A DNA stretch of 64,000 nt from Porphyridium purpureum (taxonomy: Eukaryota; Rhodophyta; Bangiophyceae; Porphyridiales; Porphyridiaceae). The DNA is taken from assembly GCA_008690995.1 (NCBI GenBank), contig VRMN01000002.1, positions 2,046,001 through 2,110,000 of the forward strand, read 5' to 3'. The translations under genes and the position numbers were made by a program. Under the pieces are notes generated by a model. It was not told the DNA's origin, searched no databases, and worked only from the letters and a program-made list of their open reading frames with translations. This document shows, piece after piece, positions 47,520 through 56,356 of this stretch; positions within the stretch are counted from its first letter, which is position 1, and every line of letters starts with the position of its first letter.

Positions 47520-48815
47520 ATGTCGAATCAGTACAACAGCCAGCGCTGGCGTGGGGGCAGGGGGTCTGGACGTCATGCCAGTCACCATTATGGCAACGGC
47601 GGAGGTGGTGAGGATGGGTACAGAAATGGAGGTGCTGCAATGCACGGCCGCCCCCAGCATGGCGCCGCAAATTCTCATCGAGGGCGCGCACTGGACTCGC
47701 AGGAAATGGTGTATGAGCAAGCGGGAGGAGCCAAGTACGTGTACTATCAGGACCGCACCAAAAAGTGGGCCTTTCAGACGTCCAAGGAAGGCGCGGATCT
47801 TCTGTTGGAACTCGTCAAGGCAAATGAGCCGCTCCTGGCTTGGAACCTGTCCGAAATCGACAAGGTGGAATCATCGTCGCGGCACTCGCGCGAATCGGTG
47901 CTCGAGGAGGGGCGACGGATGTACGCCGATAAAAACTCCATGAAGAACGAAGGCGTGACGTGGTCGATTGATGAATACGGTCATCTCGGTTTGCAGGCGC
48001 AGTACCTGCGCCTCAAATCGTTTCAGCGCTTCACAGAGACATGGACCATGCTGGAGCGCGCACAGGTCGCTGGCGTCTTTGCCGAGCTGGAGCAAAGTGA
48101 CGAAGAAGCAGTGGATCTGTCTGTGCGGCAGCCAGTTCGTGTTGCGAGCATTGGCGGCGGTCCAGCGTTCGAGCTGCTTGCTTTCCAAAAGTTCTTTGCG
48201 CGACACTTTCCTCACATTCAGATCGAGTACCGCAACTTGGATTTGCAACCTGGATGGAAGACTTATTCCGAGATGCTCGGGTTTCCGTTCCGCACTTGGG
48301 ACATCAACGACGCCAATTTGCACGAGGCGTGCGGTTGGCAAGACTGCAGGATCGATTACGTCCTCATCTCGTATGTGCTCATTCACGTCGCCAAGACCCC
48401 GGGCGTGCCACAGCATGAGGCGGTGTGCGAGTCGCTGTGCAATTATATGAAACAGGACGGTGTGCGCGCCATGCTTGTGTGCGAGCGCTCGCCTCGGAAT
48501 CGCTCAATGGACATGATCGAAGCGCGCGGCATTCAGGTGTTGCGGCTCATGAGTCAGCGGGCGGGCGCCGATGAGCGGCAGACTGTATGGCGCCTCCCGC
48601 CGGCAAAACGTGATCCAGAACCTCTGCGCGAGGCAGAAGCGTTCAGAAGCACCTTATTCCCGAATGTGCCGTACGAAGAATACAAGGACAAGGACATGCA
48701 CGGCCAAGGGAAAAGGGGCGGTAACGGTGGCAGTTTTGGCGACGCTTCGCACGGAGGCGGAGGGGTATACGGTACCCATGGTGGGCAGCGAGGGAAATCA
48801 TCGCGCAATTCGTGA
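47520..48815 (+). CDS. Methyltransferase-like protein with Gly-rich ends
   Basis: This 431-residue protein starts at ATG 47520 (the frame's GTG start is rejected). N- and C-terminal thirds are Gly/Arg/Asn-rich (GRGSGRHASHHYGNGGGG; GGNGGSFGDASHGGGG) like RNA-binding tails. The middle has a Rossmann-like pattern: RVASIGGGPAFELLAF (SAM-binding glycine loop), IEYRNLDLQPGW, DYVLISYVLIHV and AMLVCERSP. This fits a class I SAM-dependent methyltransferase fold. I cannot name the substrate; RNA is suggested only by the glycine-rich ends. Confidence 0.7.
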   Translation: MSNQYNSQRWRGGRGSGRHASHHYGNGGGGEDGYRNGGAAMHGRPQHGAANSHRGRALDSQEMVYEQAGGAKYVYYQDRTKKWAFQTSKEGADLLLELVKANEPLLAWNLSEIDKVESSSRHSRESVLEEGRRMYADKNSMKNEGVTWSIDEYGHLGLQAQYLRLKSFQRFTETWTMLERAQVAGVFAELEQSDEEAVDLSVRQPVRVASIGGGPAFELLAFQKFFARHFPHIQIEYRNLDLQPGWKTYSEMLGFPFRTWDINDANLHEACGWQDCRIDYVLISYVLIHVAKTPGVPQHEAVCESLCNYMKQDGVRAMLVCERSPRNRSMDMIEARGIQVLRLMSQRAGADERQTVWRLPPAKRDPEPLREAEAFRSTLFPNVPYEEYKDKDMHGQGKRGGNGGSFGDASHGGGGVYGTHGGQRGKSSRNS

Positions 48816-49175
48816 TGCTTTAACTATATCAGTACACTAATCACCATTCAAGCAAAGGTTGTGTGTCTCAAATCAGCGCGAAGGTCCTTCCAGACTTCAC
48901 AGGGCGCACATAGCCCGTGTGCTTGTGGACCAAGCACGCGCTGACCCGGGGCATAACAAAAATAGCGGAACGTGAAGGATTTTTCAGCTTTGCGCCTGCT
49001 GCCACAAACCACTCGCATTGACGCCCAATCTTCTCTCGGCCAAGGTGATAGTCTCTATCTTGTTCTAGTATAGCATTGGAAGACCGACTGCGTTGCAAGT
49101 CTGCCACGAATCGATGTACGACATTTTCTCAAACTTGCGCATCTGATGGCCAGCTCCATGATCACGCGGATGATC
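48816..49175. other. Convergent 3' intergenic region
   Basis: These 360 bases between two stops show no gene, repeat or RNA motif. Confidence 0.6.
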
Positions 49176-50282
49176 TCAAATTCCCGCGTCGGTGGTCATG
49201 GTTGGAGGCACCTCTCGAATACTGTGCTGCAAGCGCACAGCAGAGCTCCACATTTGCGTTATTAGATCGTGAGCACCACTTGCAAGCTCGTCCGAGTCGC
49301 GCCACATCTCGCGCCAAATGCACAGAACAGAGCTTAGATCTGCTTGTACAATACGTCGACTGAAGCTCTCAAACACCAATGGCCCAGAGTACCCGACAGC
49401 CGCCAATGCAGCAAAAAGAACGTTCAGATCCATAGCGGCACCCACGCCTGTTCCGAGCTTTCCTCTATGTGAGGCACCCAGATGAATATATCCGAGACGC
49501 CCCGCGTTACTGGCCTGCTGGATTGCCGCGCCAATGTCCATCTCTTCAATGCGCATGTGGTAGATGTCTCCATGCACAAAGACGTTGCTTTGTGCGTCTT
49601 TGCTTGCAGGATCTACCTTGTCGATGAGCTCCAACGCATCGTGGACCGTGTTGACCACATTGGTCTCGTACCGATTGCACGGCTCGATTCCGAGGCGCAT
49701 GCCATTGGCGCGGCACTTTTCGGCAACGCGCTGCAGGACGCAAATGCAGTTCTCCATTCCCTTCTGTGAGCGAGGCTGGGTGTATCGCCCCAGTTTTGAA
49801 TAGACGCATCCAGTTAATGTGTCTGCTCCCAGCTGGGCAGCACGATCGACGGCATTCAGCAGGCGCACTTGTCCGCGATGCACTGTGTCAGCGTCCGATG
49901 ACGAAATATCGTCTTGATCACTCAACCCAAGCGAGCATGACACCTGGAGCCCGGCGCGTTGTGTCATGCTCGCGAGCATGTCAAACTGCATGTTGGCATT
50001 GTCCATGAGAGGCACCTCCAGAAGATCGTACCCAGTGCGCTGCGCGCCGCTTACGGCTGCGTCGCAGCCCGCGCGGCCGGAGAAGTCGCCCGCGAAAACG
50101 AGCGCGTGCACGCCGATCGGATTCCTAGGGACATCCACCGCGCGAGACACAACCAGCTCCTGCTCGTGCGCGGGACGCGAGACTAGACAGTGACGTCGCC
50201 TTGACGCATGCGACCGCTGCACGGGCCTCGGCTCGTGCGCGCGAGCTGGCGGACTGGCCAGTGCAAAACCTACGGCACCCAT
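49176..50282 (-). CDS. Sugar isomerase/epimerase-like TIM barrel (tagatose-3-epimerase type)
   Basis: This 368-residue protein starts at ATG 50282. The first 55 residues are Arg/Ser/His-rich and look like a targeting leader; the barrel begins near NPIGVHALVFAGDF. Barrel features match the D-tagatose/psicose 3-epimerase branch of the AP_endonuc_2 fold: GYDLLEVPL, LGLSDQDDIS, LGADTLTGCVY, then the metal Glu in LGIEPCNRYETNVVNT, the Asp/His pair in HGDIYHMRIEE, His in HLGASHR and the second Glu in LVFESFS. So a divalent-metal ketose epimerase or isomerase is likely; which sugar is unknown. Confidence 0.82.
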   Translation of the reverse strand: MGAVGFALASPPARAHEPRPVQRSHASRRRHCLVSRPAHEQELVVSRAVDVPRNPIGVHALVFAGDFSGRAGCDAAVSGAQRTGYDLLEVPLMDNANMQFDMLASMTQRAGLQVSCSLGLSDQDDISSSDADTVHRGQVRLLNAVDRAAQLGADTLTGCVYSKLGRYTQPRSQKGMENCICVLQRVAEKCRANGMRLGIEPCNRYETNVVNTVHDALELIDKVDPASKDAQSNVFVHGDIYHMRIEEMDIGAAIQQASNAGRLGYIHLGASHRGKLGTGVGAAMDLNVLFAALAAVGYSGPLVFESFSRRIVQADLSSVLCIWREMWRDSDELASGAHDLITQMWSSAVRLQHSIREVPPTMTTDAGI

Positions 50283-51929
50283 TTGATCTGAAACCCGTCA
50301 TCCGTCGCCTTCAGGCTTCAGCAGATAGTTTCATCCAAGTGTCATCAAAGTGACCTCCAGGTCGGAAGCAAGTCAAAGGTAAGTGTGCGACACAACATTA
50401 TATATATATTCAGACACGAAAGTATTCAGCACGGACATTCCCGCGTCAAATGCAACTTTCAAACGATCCCGCGCTTCTAGACCCCGCAGCAAAACGGTAC
50501 GACACGCTCGAGAGCTTGCAGGTAGGTCTGTATGTGCGTGCACCACAGAATCCTGCCGTCTAAAGAAGAGATATAGAGAGTTTTCATCTCGCTTGCGCAT
50601 AAAAACTCGACCGCAGCCTTGACGCAAGCAGGCGCGGTCTTGCTTTCAAGCGAGGTCGCTAGGTCTAAGCGGATGAGTAGAGCACTGATGTCTTGTTCCG
50701 TGAGCTACACCCAATGCACGTTTTGTTCACCAAGATCCAAGTGTGCACCGACGTCTAGATTAATCACCACAAAACCAGCATTACGATCGATCGGTCTAGG
50801 GAAATGCGGATGCGCTCCGAATCTCCCGAAATCAATGCGCCTTCGCGGATGTCCTTGTTAGTGCATTTGCTCTGCTCAAACGCCGCCACGGAGACCTGCG
50901 GATTTGGAAGACCGTAGACCAGCGAAAATTCCTGCTCGCCTGAAACCTTCGCTGGGACAAGTTTGAAAATGAGTAGATTAGCCTTTGCTTCCCCCAAATC
51001 ACTGTATCAGGCCGAGTAGAACTGGCGAATCCCGGCATCATACGCTAGCGTGGTGGGTGTCAATGGGATTCAAGCGGCGCGTCGGACCGTGGTGACCGAC
51101 TCAGCCTAGTTACAACAGCTAAATGTAAACTTGGGCACGGTCGCGTAAGCTTTCATGCTAGCCACGAGTGCGATCCTCGTAAAGTCGGTGCCGGCAGCAA
51201 CAGACCGAAACGATTTGTCGTCTACGGAATCTGCTTTGGCACAATTAGAGCCAATGTTGCCTGCCTACTGCGCACACGAGCGCGTTTCCACTCCTGTGAC
51301 ATCTTAAACGAGAGCCAACACCGATATGACAGTTGTCGTTTTTGCACCGCTTTGCGGCTCCCTTCGCTTCGTCCGATCGATGACACGCGCGACACGAAAT
51401 CTGCGTCACTGTCGCCGCCCTTGCTGTGCGATTTTTCGCGCTTGGGCAAAGTGCTCGCGACCACTGCTCGGGTCCAATGGGCGCTTTGCCGTCTCAAAAC
51501 ACTTTGAAGCCTGCTGTGTTGGTCACATTGGATGACACAGGCAGCGTTCATCTGCCGTCAGGTTTTAGCCGCATGACGCCCTACCGGCTCCGAAAAGTGC
51601 TCTTTGGTCTTGTCTAGCTCGCCAAGCGCAAAACGGGCCTCGTGAAGCCCGCTGTGGGACCGCAGAGCGCCCCCGCTGCGAACTTGGGGTATATTGCTTC
51701 GCATGCCGTAGGTCCATTGCAGAACGAGACCTTTCCCGGTTGGTCGAGATCCTTAAGGGGAGAAGGAGAATTCGAAGAGAACGAAGAGAGACTGCGTGCG
51801 CAATTGAAACACCAAAAAATACGAGCGGTCTCACGGAATATCACGAGACACAATCTTTACTAGACAGACCGTGGACCGGCGGCAGCCTCGCGGCGAACGC
51901 TGCAGCCGCACGGAGACGCATACCTCATA
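50283..51929. other. 1.65 kb stretch without a clear gene
   Basis: This lies between the epimerase start and the processing peptidase stop. Several protein-like patches occur, such as minus 50764-50997 (LIFKLVPAKVSGEQEFSLV) and plus 51381-51863 (VLVTLDDTGSVHLPSGF), but each frame is short and none is recognisable. It may be a decayed or heavily spliced locus, or non-coding. A TA run occurs near 50398-50410. Confidence 0.4.
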
Positions 51930-53486
51930 TTAATACCAGAGCGAGTACGTTCTCCTGCGCAAATAGTTATAGTCACACATTGCGTTGACGGCCCCCATCG
52001 ACGCGACGCCCATTTCGCGGTCGTAAAAGTACTTGTGGCCAATGCGGCTCACGGCCGCCGCGTCCACGGCGTCGATGCGCGCAAACATCTCGGCAAGCGG
52101 GATGCGTCGGCCGTACACAAGCATTTGGCGGCCGATATCCTCCGCAATGCTGCTCGTATTCTCAAGCTGCAACACCAAGTTGGTTTTGAGCATGCGCTTA
52201 GCCGCATCAAGGGCTGCCTCGTCGCACTTGAAGCACAGGTTCGTCACAGTTGTCACGATCTCATGCGCCACGTCATCTAGATCTTCTGGCTTGGCCACAG
52301 CGTACACACCCCAAAGGCCTGTGTCTGTGTACGTCGTGTTGAAAGCCATGTAGCGCATGCAGCCCGATGTCGCTGCCATACCCTGTGCCAGCTTGTTAGA
52401 TGTCACATCCCCCGTGCCCGCTGTGCGGTCCCAAGTGCCGAGCAGTGCCTGCAGCACCATGAACGCTGGTGCGTCCGGGTGCGCCCAGCCGCACGTCTCA
52501 TACGCGATCGCCACATGGGCCTCATCCATAAAGTCGTTCTGGATCTTGACATCTGAACCCGTGAGAAACGCCGGTTTCTCTGCGCACAGCTCAGCCGCGC
52601 TCCGCGCACCCGGATCAGCCTTCAATGAGCCAAAATGCTTCTCCGCAAGCTTGACGAGCTCGGCGTGCTCAATGTCGCCCGCGCCGACCAGCACCATGCG
52701 GTGAGGTTTGTAGTGCTCGCTCACGTATGCCGCGAGACTCTCGCGCGTGAGCGACTTGATATTGGCCTCAGGACCCAAGATCGTCTGACCAAGCGGTGTC
52801 CCTTGGTAAGCTGAACTGTGCAAGTAATCAAAAAGCACCTCGTCTGGCAGGGTGTCGATCTCCTGCATTTCGCGCAAGATGACGGAGCGCTCGCGCTCGA
52901 TCGCATCGGGTGCAATCAAGGAGTTTTGCAGAATATCCGACAGGAGCTCGGTGACCTGTGGCACGTCCTCCTTGAGCGCGCGCGCGTAGTACACTGTCTG
53001 TTCGCGCGACGTGTACGCGTTCAGATGCGCGCCGAGGTTCTCGACCTCCTGCTCCAGCGCGCGCTGTGTGCGCTTCGAGGTTCCCTTGAAGATGAGATGC
53101 TCGAGGAAATGTGCCGCTCCGTTGAGCTCGGGCTTTTCGAATCGCGTGCCCGCGTCAATCCACACGCCCACCGTGGCGGTGCCCACCTTGGATGTCTCGG
53201 TGGCGACGCGCAACCCGTTTGGCAGCGAGGTGACGAGCGTCGGCACCTGGGCCTGCAGGAGCGACGGGTCGACTTTGTAGTCTGGCGGCAGCGGCGAGCG
53301 CAGCTTATCGCTCACCACGCCCTTGAAGAAACTGAGCAGGCCGCCCGCCGACAACGACGACACCGGGATCACCTTCTCCGGCATGGCGTTGTCTGCGAAT
53401 CCGCGACGCAGCACGGATCCAAGCACCGATCGCGCATGCTCTCCCCGAAGCGGGAGCCTCCCGGCCCTCCCCATCGCCACCGCCAT
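51930..53486 (-). CDS. MPPB: Mitochondrial processing peptidase beta subunit
   Basis: This 518-residue protein is the catalytic M16 subunit that removes presequences from imported proteins. The zinc site is HFLEH with the third ligand Glu in ALEQEVENLG, about 75 residues on. The flanking TRFEKPELNGAAHFLEH, AYTSREQTVYYA and ILREMQEIDTLPDEVLFDYLH are MPP/complex III core hallmarks. The open frame begins far upstream, but ATG 53486 (MAVAMGRAGRLPLRG) starts a good mitochondrial presequence; a pyrimidine run at 53534-53550 lies in the leader. M16 C-terminal domain blocks (KAMKRMLKTN-like AAKRMLKTNLV) are intact. Divergent from the 4CL-like gene. Confidence 0.95.
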   Translation of the reverse strand: MAVAMGRAGRLPLRGEHARSVLGSVLRRGFADNAMPEKVIPVSSLSAGGLLSFFKGVVSDKLRSPLPPDYKVDPSLLQAQVPTLVTSLPNGLRVATETSKVGTATVGVWIDAGTRFEKPELNGAAHFLEHLIFKGTSKRTQRALEQEVENLGAHLNAYTSREQTVYYARALKEDVPQVTELLSDILQNSLIAPDAIERERSVILREMQEIDTLPDEVLFDYLHSSAYQGTPLGQTILGPEANIKSLTRESLAAYVSEHYKPHRMVLVGAGDIEHAELVKLAEKHFGSLKADPGARSAAELCAEKPAFLTGSDVKIQNDFMDEAHVAIAYETCGWAHPDAPAFMVLQALLGTWDRTAGTGDVTSNKLAQGMAATSGCMRYMAFNTTYTDTGLWGVYAVAKPEDLDDVAHEIVTTVTNLCFKCDEAALDAAKRMLKTNLVLQLENTSSIAEDIGRQMLVYGRRIPLAEMFARIDAVDAAAVSRIGHKYFYDREMGVASMGAVNAMCDYNYLRRRTYSLWY

Positions 53487-53533
53487 CTCGCCCTGATGAC
53501 GACACACCTTTCCCCCCCCCTTCCTCTCCTTCC

Positions 53534-53550
53534 TCTCTCTCTCTCTCTCT
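53534..53550. repeat. (TC)n microsatellite in the MPPB leader
   Basis: A run of TC steps, read as GA on the mRNA strand, in the 5' UTR of the peptidase gene. It makes the ERERERKERK reading of the over-long frame. Confidence 0.8.
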
Positions 53551-53735
53551 ATCCTCTTCATCCCCTCCTCCCCAACGCCGCCAACCGCGTGCCAAAACCG
53601 CACGAAATCATAAAACACACCCATTCTCATAGACATCGAAGAACCGCACGCGTGTCGGAGAAAACGGTCTACGCAAAACGCCCCGTTTTCACAGCACATG
53701 AAGTACAGCGGTGGGTTCTGTTGCTGAACGAGCGT

Positions 53736-53772
53736 GTACAGTTAGTAATAGGTACAGTGATAATTAGGGTTT
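53736..53772. promoter_or_regulatory. Divergent promoter: GTACAGTG and telo-box
   Basis: GTACAGTT at 53736-53743, exact GTACAGTG at 53752-53759, then TTAGGGTTT (AAACCCTAA on the other strand) at 53764-53772. The same two motifs occur together near 45.9 kb. It lies between the processing peptidase and the 4CL-like ligase. Confidence 0.58.
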
Positions 53773-54017
53773 CATTCTTGCGAGCGCGAGCTCCGTTGCT
53801 GCGCGATCCAGCTGAGCCCGCGATACGCTGCGTGAGCAGCAAGTGGTCTGTGTGTGTGTGCTCGAGAGTGTGTGTGCGTGTCCTGAAGAGGAAGAAGAGG
53901 AGTGGAACTCGCTCTGCGGAAAACGGCCTGCAGCGGCGCCAATTTACAGAGAGGTCTCCGAGTGAAGAGATGATTCGCAGTGCGCTCGCGAATTGAAAAT
54001 AGACACGAAACGCACAG

Positions 54018-55649
54018 ATGCTGTTCCGGTCACCGTTGCCAGATGTGGACATTCCGCAGAATGTTTCACTGACCGAGTATGTGCTGTTCGCCCCGTGCGC
54101 TGCTGCGCGGGACGACGCGAGCTGCATGCTGGACGGGATCACGGGGCGCGAGTGGAGCCATGCGGAGCTGGTGCATGACGTGAAACGGCTTGCGGGCGGG
54201 CTGCAGCAAGTCTTCGCCGGCTGCCCAGACTCTGGGGTCCGCTTTGATTCCAAGCCTCGCCCTACGCTGGCGCTGGTCGCGCCCAATAGCCCATGGTACG
54301 CCCTCGTTTTCCACGCGGCTGCGTGGGCAGGTGGCGTGGTGACGACCATCAGTCCAGCGCATACCGCCTCCGAAATGCGGACGCAGCTGCTGGACTCTGG
54401 AGCGACGGTACTGGTCGTGTCGAGCGCGGTGCGGCATGTTGTGCTGGACGCCATCGAGGGCACGCATGTCCGCCCTGACAATGTCCTGACCATAGAAATG
54501 AGTGACCATGGTCGGTCCGTCGAGCAGCTGATCCAAGACAGCGCGCCGCTGGAAGCGCAGGCCCCCGTTTCTTGTGACGATATCGTGGTGCTGCCCTTCT
54601 CGTCTGGCACGACGGGTATGAACAAGGGCGTAATGCTTTCGCATGGTAATTGCATAGCAAACCTCGTGCAGGTTGCCCAAGTGGTGCCGCACGAGCCTGG
54701 CGATGTGGCCCTCGCTGTGCTCCCCTTTTTCCACATCTACGGACTGCAGGTGGTCATGAACGCTCTCCTCGCCCGAAGCGTGTCAATTGTGACACTTCCA
54801 CGCTTTGAACTGGAGCAGGTACTCACAGTGATCCAGGAGCGCAAAGTGAGCTGGTTCTATGCTGTGCCACCCATCATTCTTGCGCTGGCAAAGCATCCGC
54901 TCGTTGAAAAGTACGATCTGTCATCGCTCAAGGTGATATTCTCCGGCGCGGCGCCGCTTTCGGCGCAGCTGACGCAGGACTGTGCCTCACGCCTGGGTTG
55001 CTTGGTCCTCCAGGGCTACGGAATGACGGAAATGTCTCCCGTCTCGCACTCGGCCATTGGCTTCCGGAACAAGCCAGGCTCGTCCGGCGTCACGATTCCA
55101 AGCACTGAATGTATGATCGTAGACCCAACCACAGGAGCGCCCTGTGGCTCGGACACCGACGGCGAGCTCTGGGTACGCGGTCCACAGGTCATGAAAGGCT
55201 ACCTCAATGCGCCCGAGGCGACGGCTGCCACCATTGATGGGCAAGGCTGGTTGCATACGGGCGACGTGGCTCACTTTGATGCAGACGGCTTCATCTATAT
55301 CGTGGACAGGATCAAGGAGCTGATCAAGTACAAAGGGTTTCAGGTGGTGCCAGCCGAACTCGAAGGGATTCTTTTGACACATCCAGCTATTGCCGACGCC
55401 GCGGTCATTGGGGTGCCGGATAGGGATGGTGCAGCCGGCGAGCTGCCCAAGGCATATGTTGTACTCAAGCCGGGTACCGAAGCATCTGTGTCAGAACGAG
55501 ACATCCAGCACTTTGTGGTTGGTAAAGTGGCAACGTACAAACAGATCCACTTTGTAGAGTTCACAGACAAGATCCCGCGCGCCGCGTCTGGCAAAATATT
55601 GCGCCGTGAGCTGCGGGACCGGCGCGACGCGCATGAAAAAGCGACATGA
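54018..55649 (+). CDS. 4-coumarate:CoA ligase-like AMP-forming acyl-CoA synthetase
   Basis: This 543-residue ANL-superfamily enzyme activates an acid with ATP and joins it to CoA. Visible motifs are the P-loop (PFSSGTTGMNKGVMLSH), FFHIYGLQV, the aromatic-site loop (IFSGAAPL), the adenine loop (QGYGMTEMSP), GWLHTGD, the hinge (DRIKELIKYKGFQVVPAELE) and the catalytic lysine in PRAASGKILRREL. The pattern is that of 4CL and 4CL-like peroxisomal ligases. The tail HEKAT is not a standard peroxisomal signal. Red algae make no lignin, so a fatty or aromatic acid substrate other than coumarate is likely. ATG 54018 starts it. Confidence 0.92.
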   Translation: MLFRSPLPDVDIPQNVSLTEYVLFAPCAAARDDASCMLDGITGREWSHAELVHDVKRLAGGLQQVFAGCPDSGVRFDSKPRPTLALVAPNSPWYALVFHAAAWAGGVVTTISPAHTASEMRTQLLDSGATVLVVSSAVRHVVLDAIEGTHVRPDNVLTIEMSDHGRSVEQLIQDSAPLEAQAPVSCDDIVVLPFSSGTTGMNKGVMLSHGNCIANLVQVAQVVPHEPGDVALAVLPFFHIYGLQVVMNALLARSVSIVTLPRFELEQVLTVIQERKVSWFYAVPPIILALAKHPLVEKYDLSSLKVIFSGAAPLSAQLTQDCASRLGCLVLQGYGMTEMSPVSHSAIGFRNKPGSSGVTIPSTECMIVDPTTGAPCGSDTDGELWVRGPQVMKGYLNAPEATAATIDGQGWLHTGDVAHFDADGFIYIVDRIKELIKYKGFQVVPAELEGILLTHPAIADAAVIGVPDRDGAAGELPKAYVVLKPGTEASVSERDIQHFVVGKVATYKQIHFVEFTDKIPRAASGKILRRELRDRRDAHEKAT

Positions 55650-56356
55650 CTGCATGCAGGTATGTAGTGAGGCATGCTGGCCAGTGAAGCAGAACACGCC
55701 ACAGTGAAGGAAATGCACAGGTGCATGCGTGCAGGTGGCCAACTGGGATAATCTTTTCTCGGACGCGCGATTTGCACGACAATCCAAGTGTCCCTTTCGC
55801 GCGTCGGACGCGGTCGCAAAAGCAACGGAAAAAGGAGACTTCCGGAGCGTTCCTGGTACATTGACTGTTCGGGATGATTGCATCGGAACCTGCTGGGAGC
55901 GGGAGGGAGAAGTGCCGAGACACTCAGACGCTAGCATTGAGTGGATTACGTCCGGCCTGAGATCATGACATTCCGTGCATCCTTGTTGTGGGAAGATTAG
56001 TTCTTAAATTTGGTACTGTCTTTGCTCTTGAAGCAAAGATCTTGTACGTCGGAGTAGCGCACGCATGGCGCGCATTGGCACGCAGAAGATACCTTATCGG
56101 GACAGCTGCGCTTCGGCAGATATGCGTTTCCGAACGAATGTGTCGTTTCTTAGTGACAACTGCTCTCACAATGCATGGCTTCCATAAGAACAGAAAAGTT
56201 TTTAAAATAAAAAAGAGAGATGATTCTTGTATACGAGTCATACACGCTTCGTTGACTAGGCGGTTCTGGCGCCCGCAAGCCCTCCCGCAAAGTCTTGGTC
56301 GCGCTTTCCTGGTGGTGTTATTCTGCAGACTAAATACGCATGCCATGTACCCGGCT
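55650..56356. other. Convergent 707 bp spacer
   Basis: It lies between the ligase and hybrid-cluster protein stops. Frames here start at GTG or run into the antisense of the next gene, so none is called. The 56010-56240 part is AT-rich. Nothing recognisable. Confidence 0.5.
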
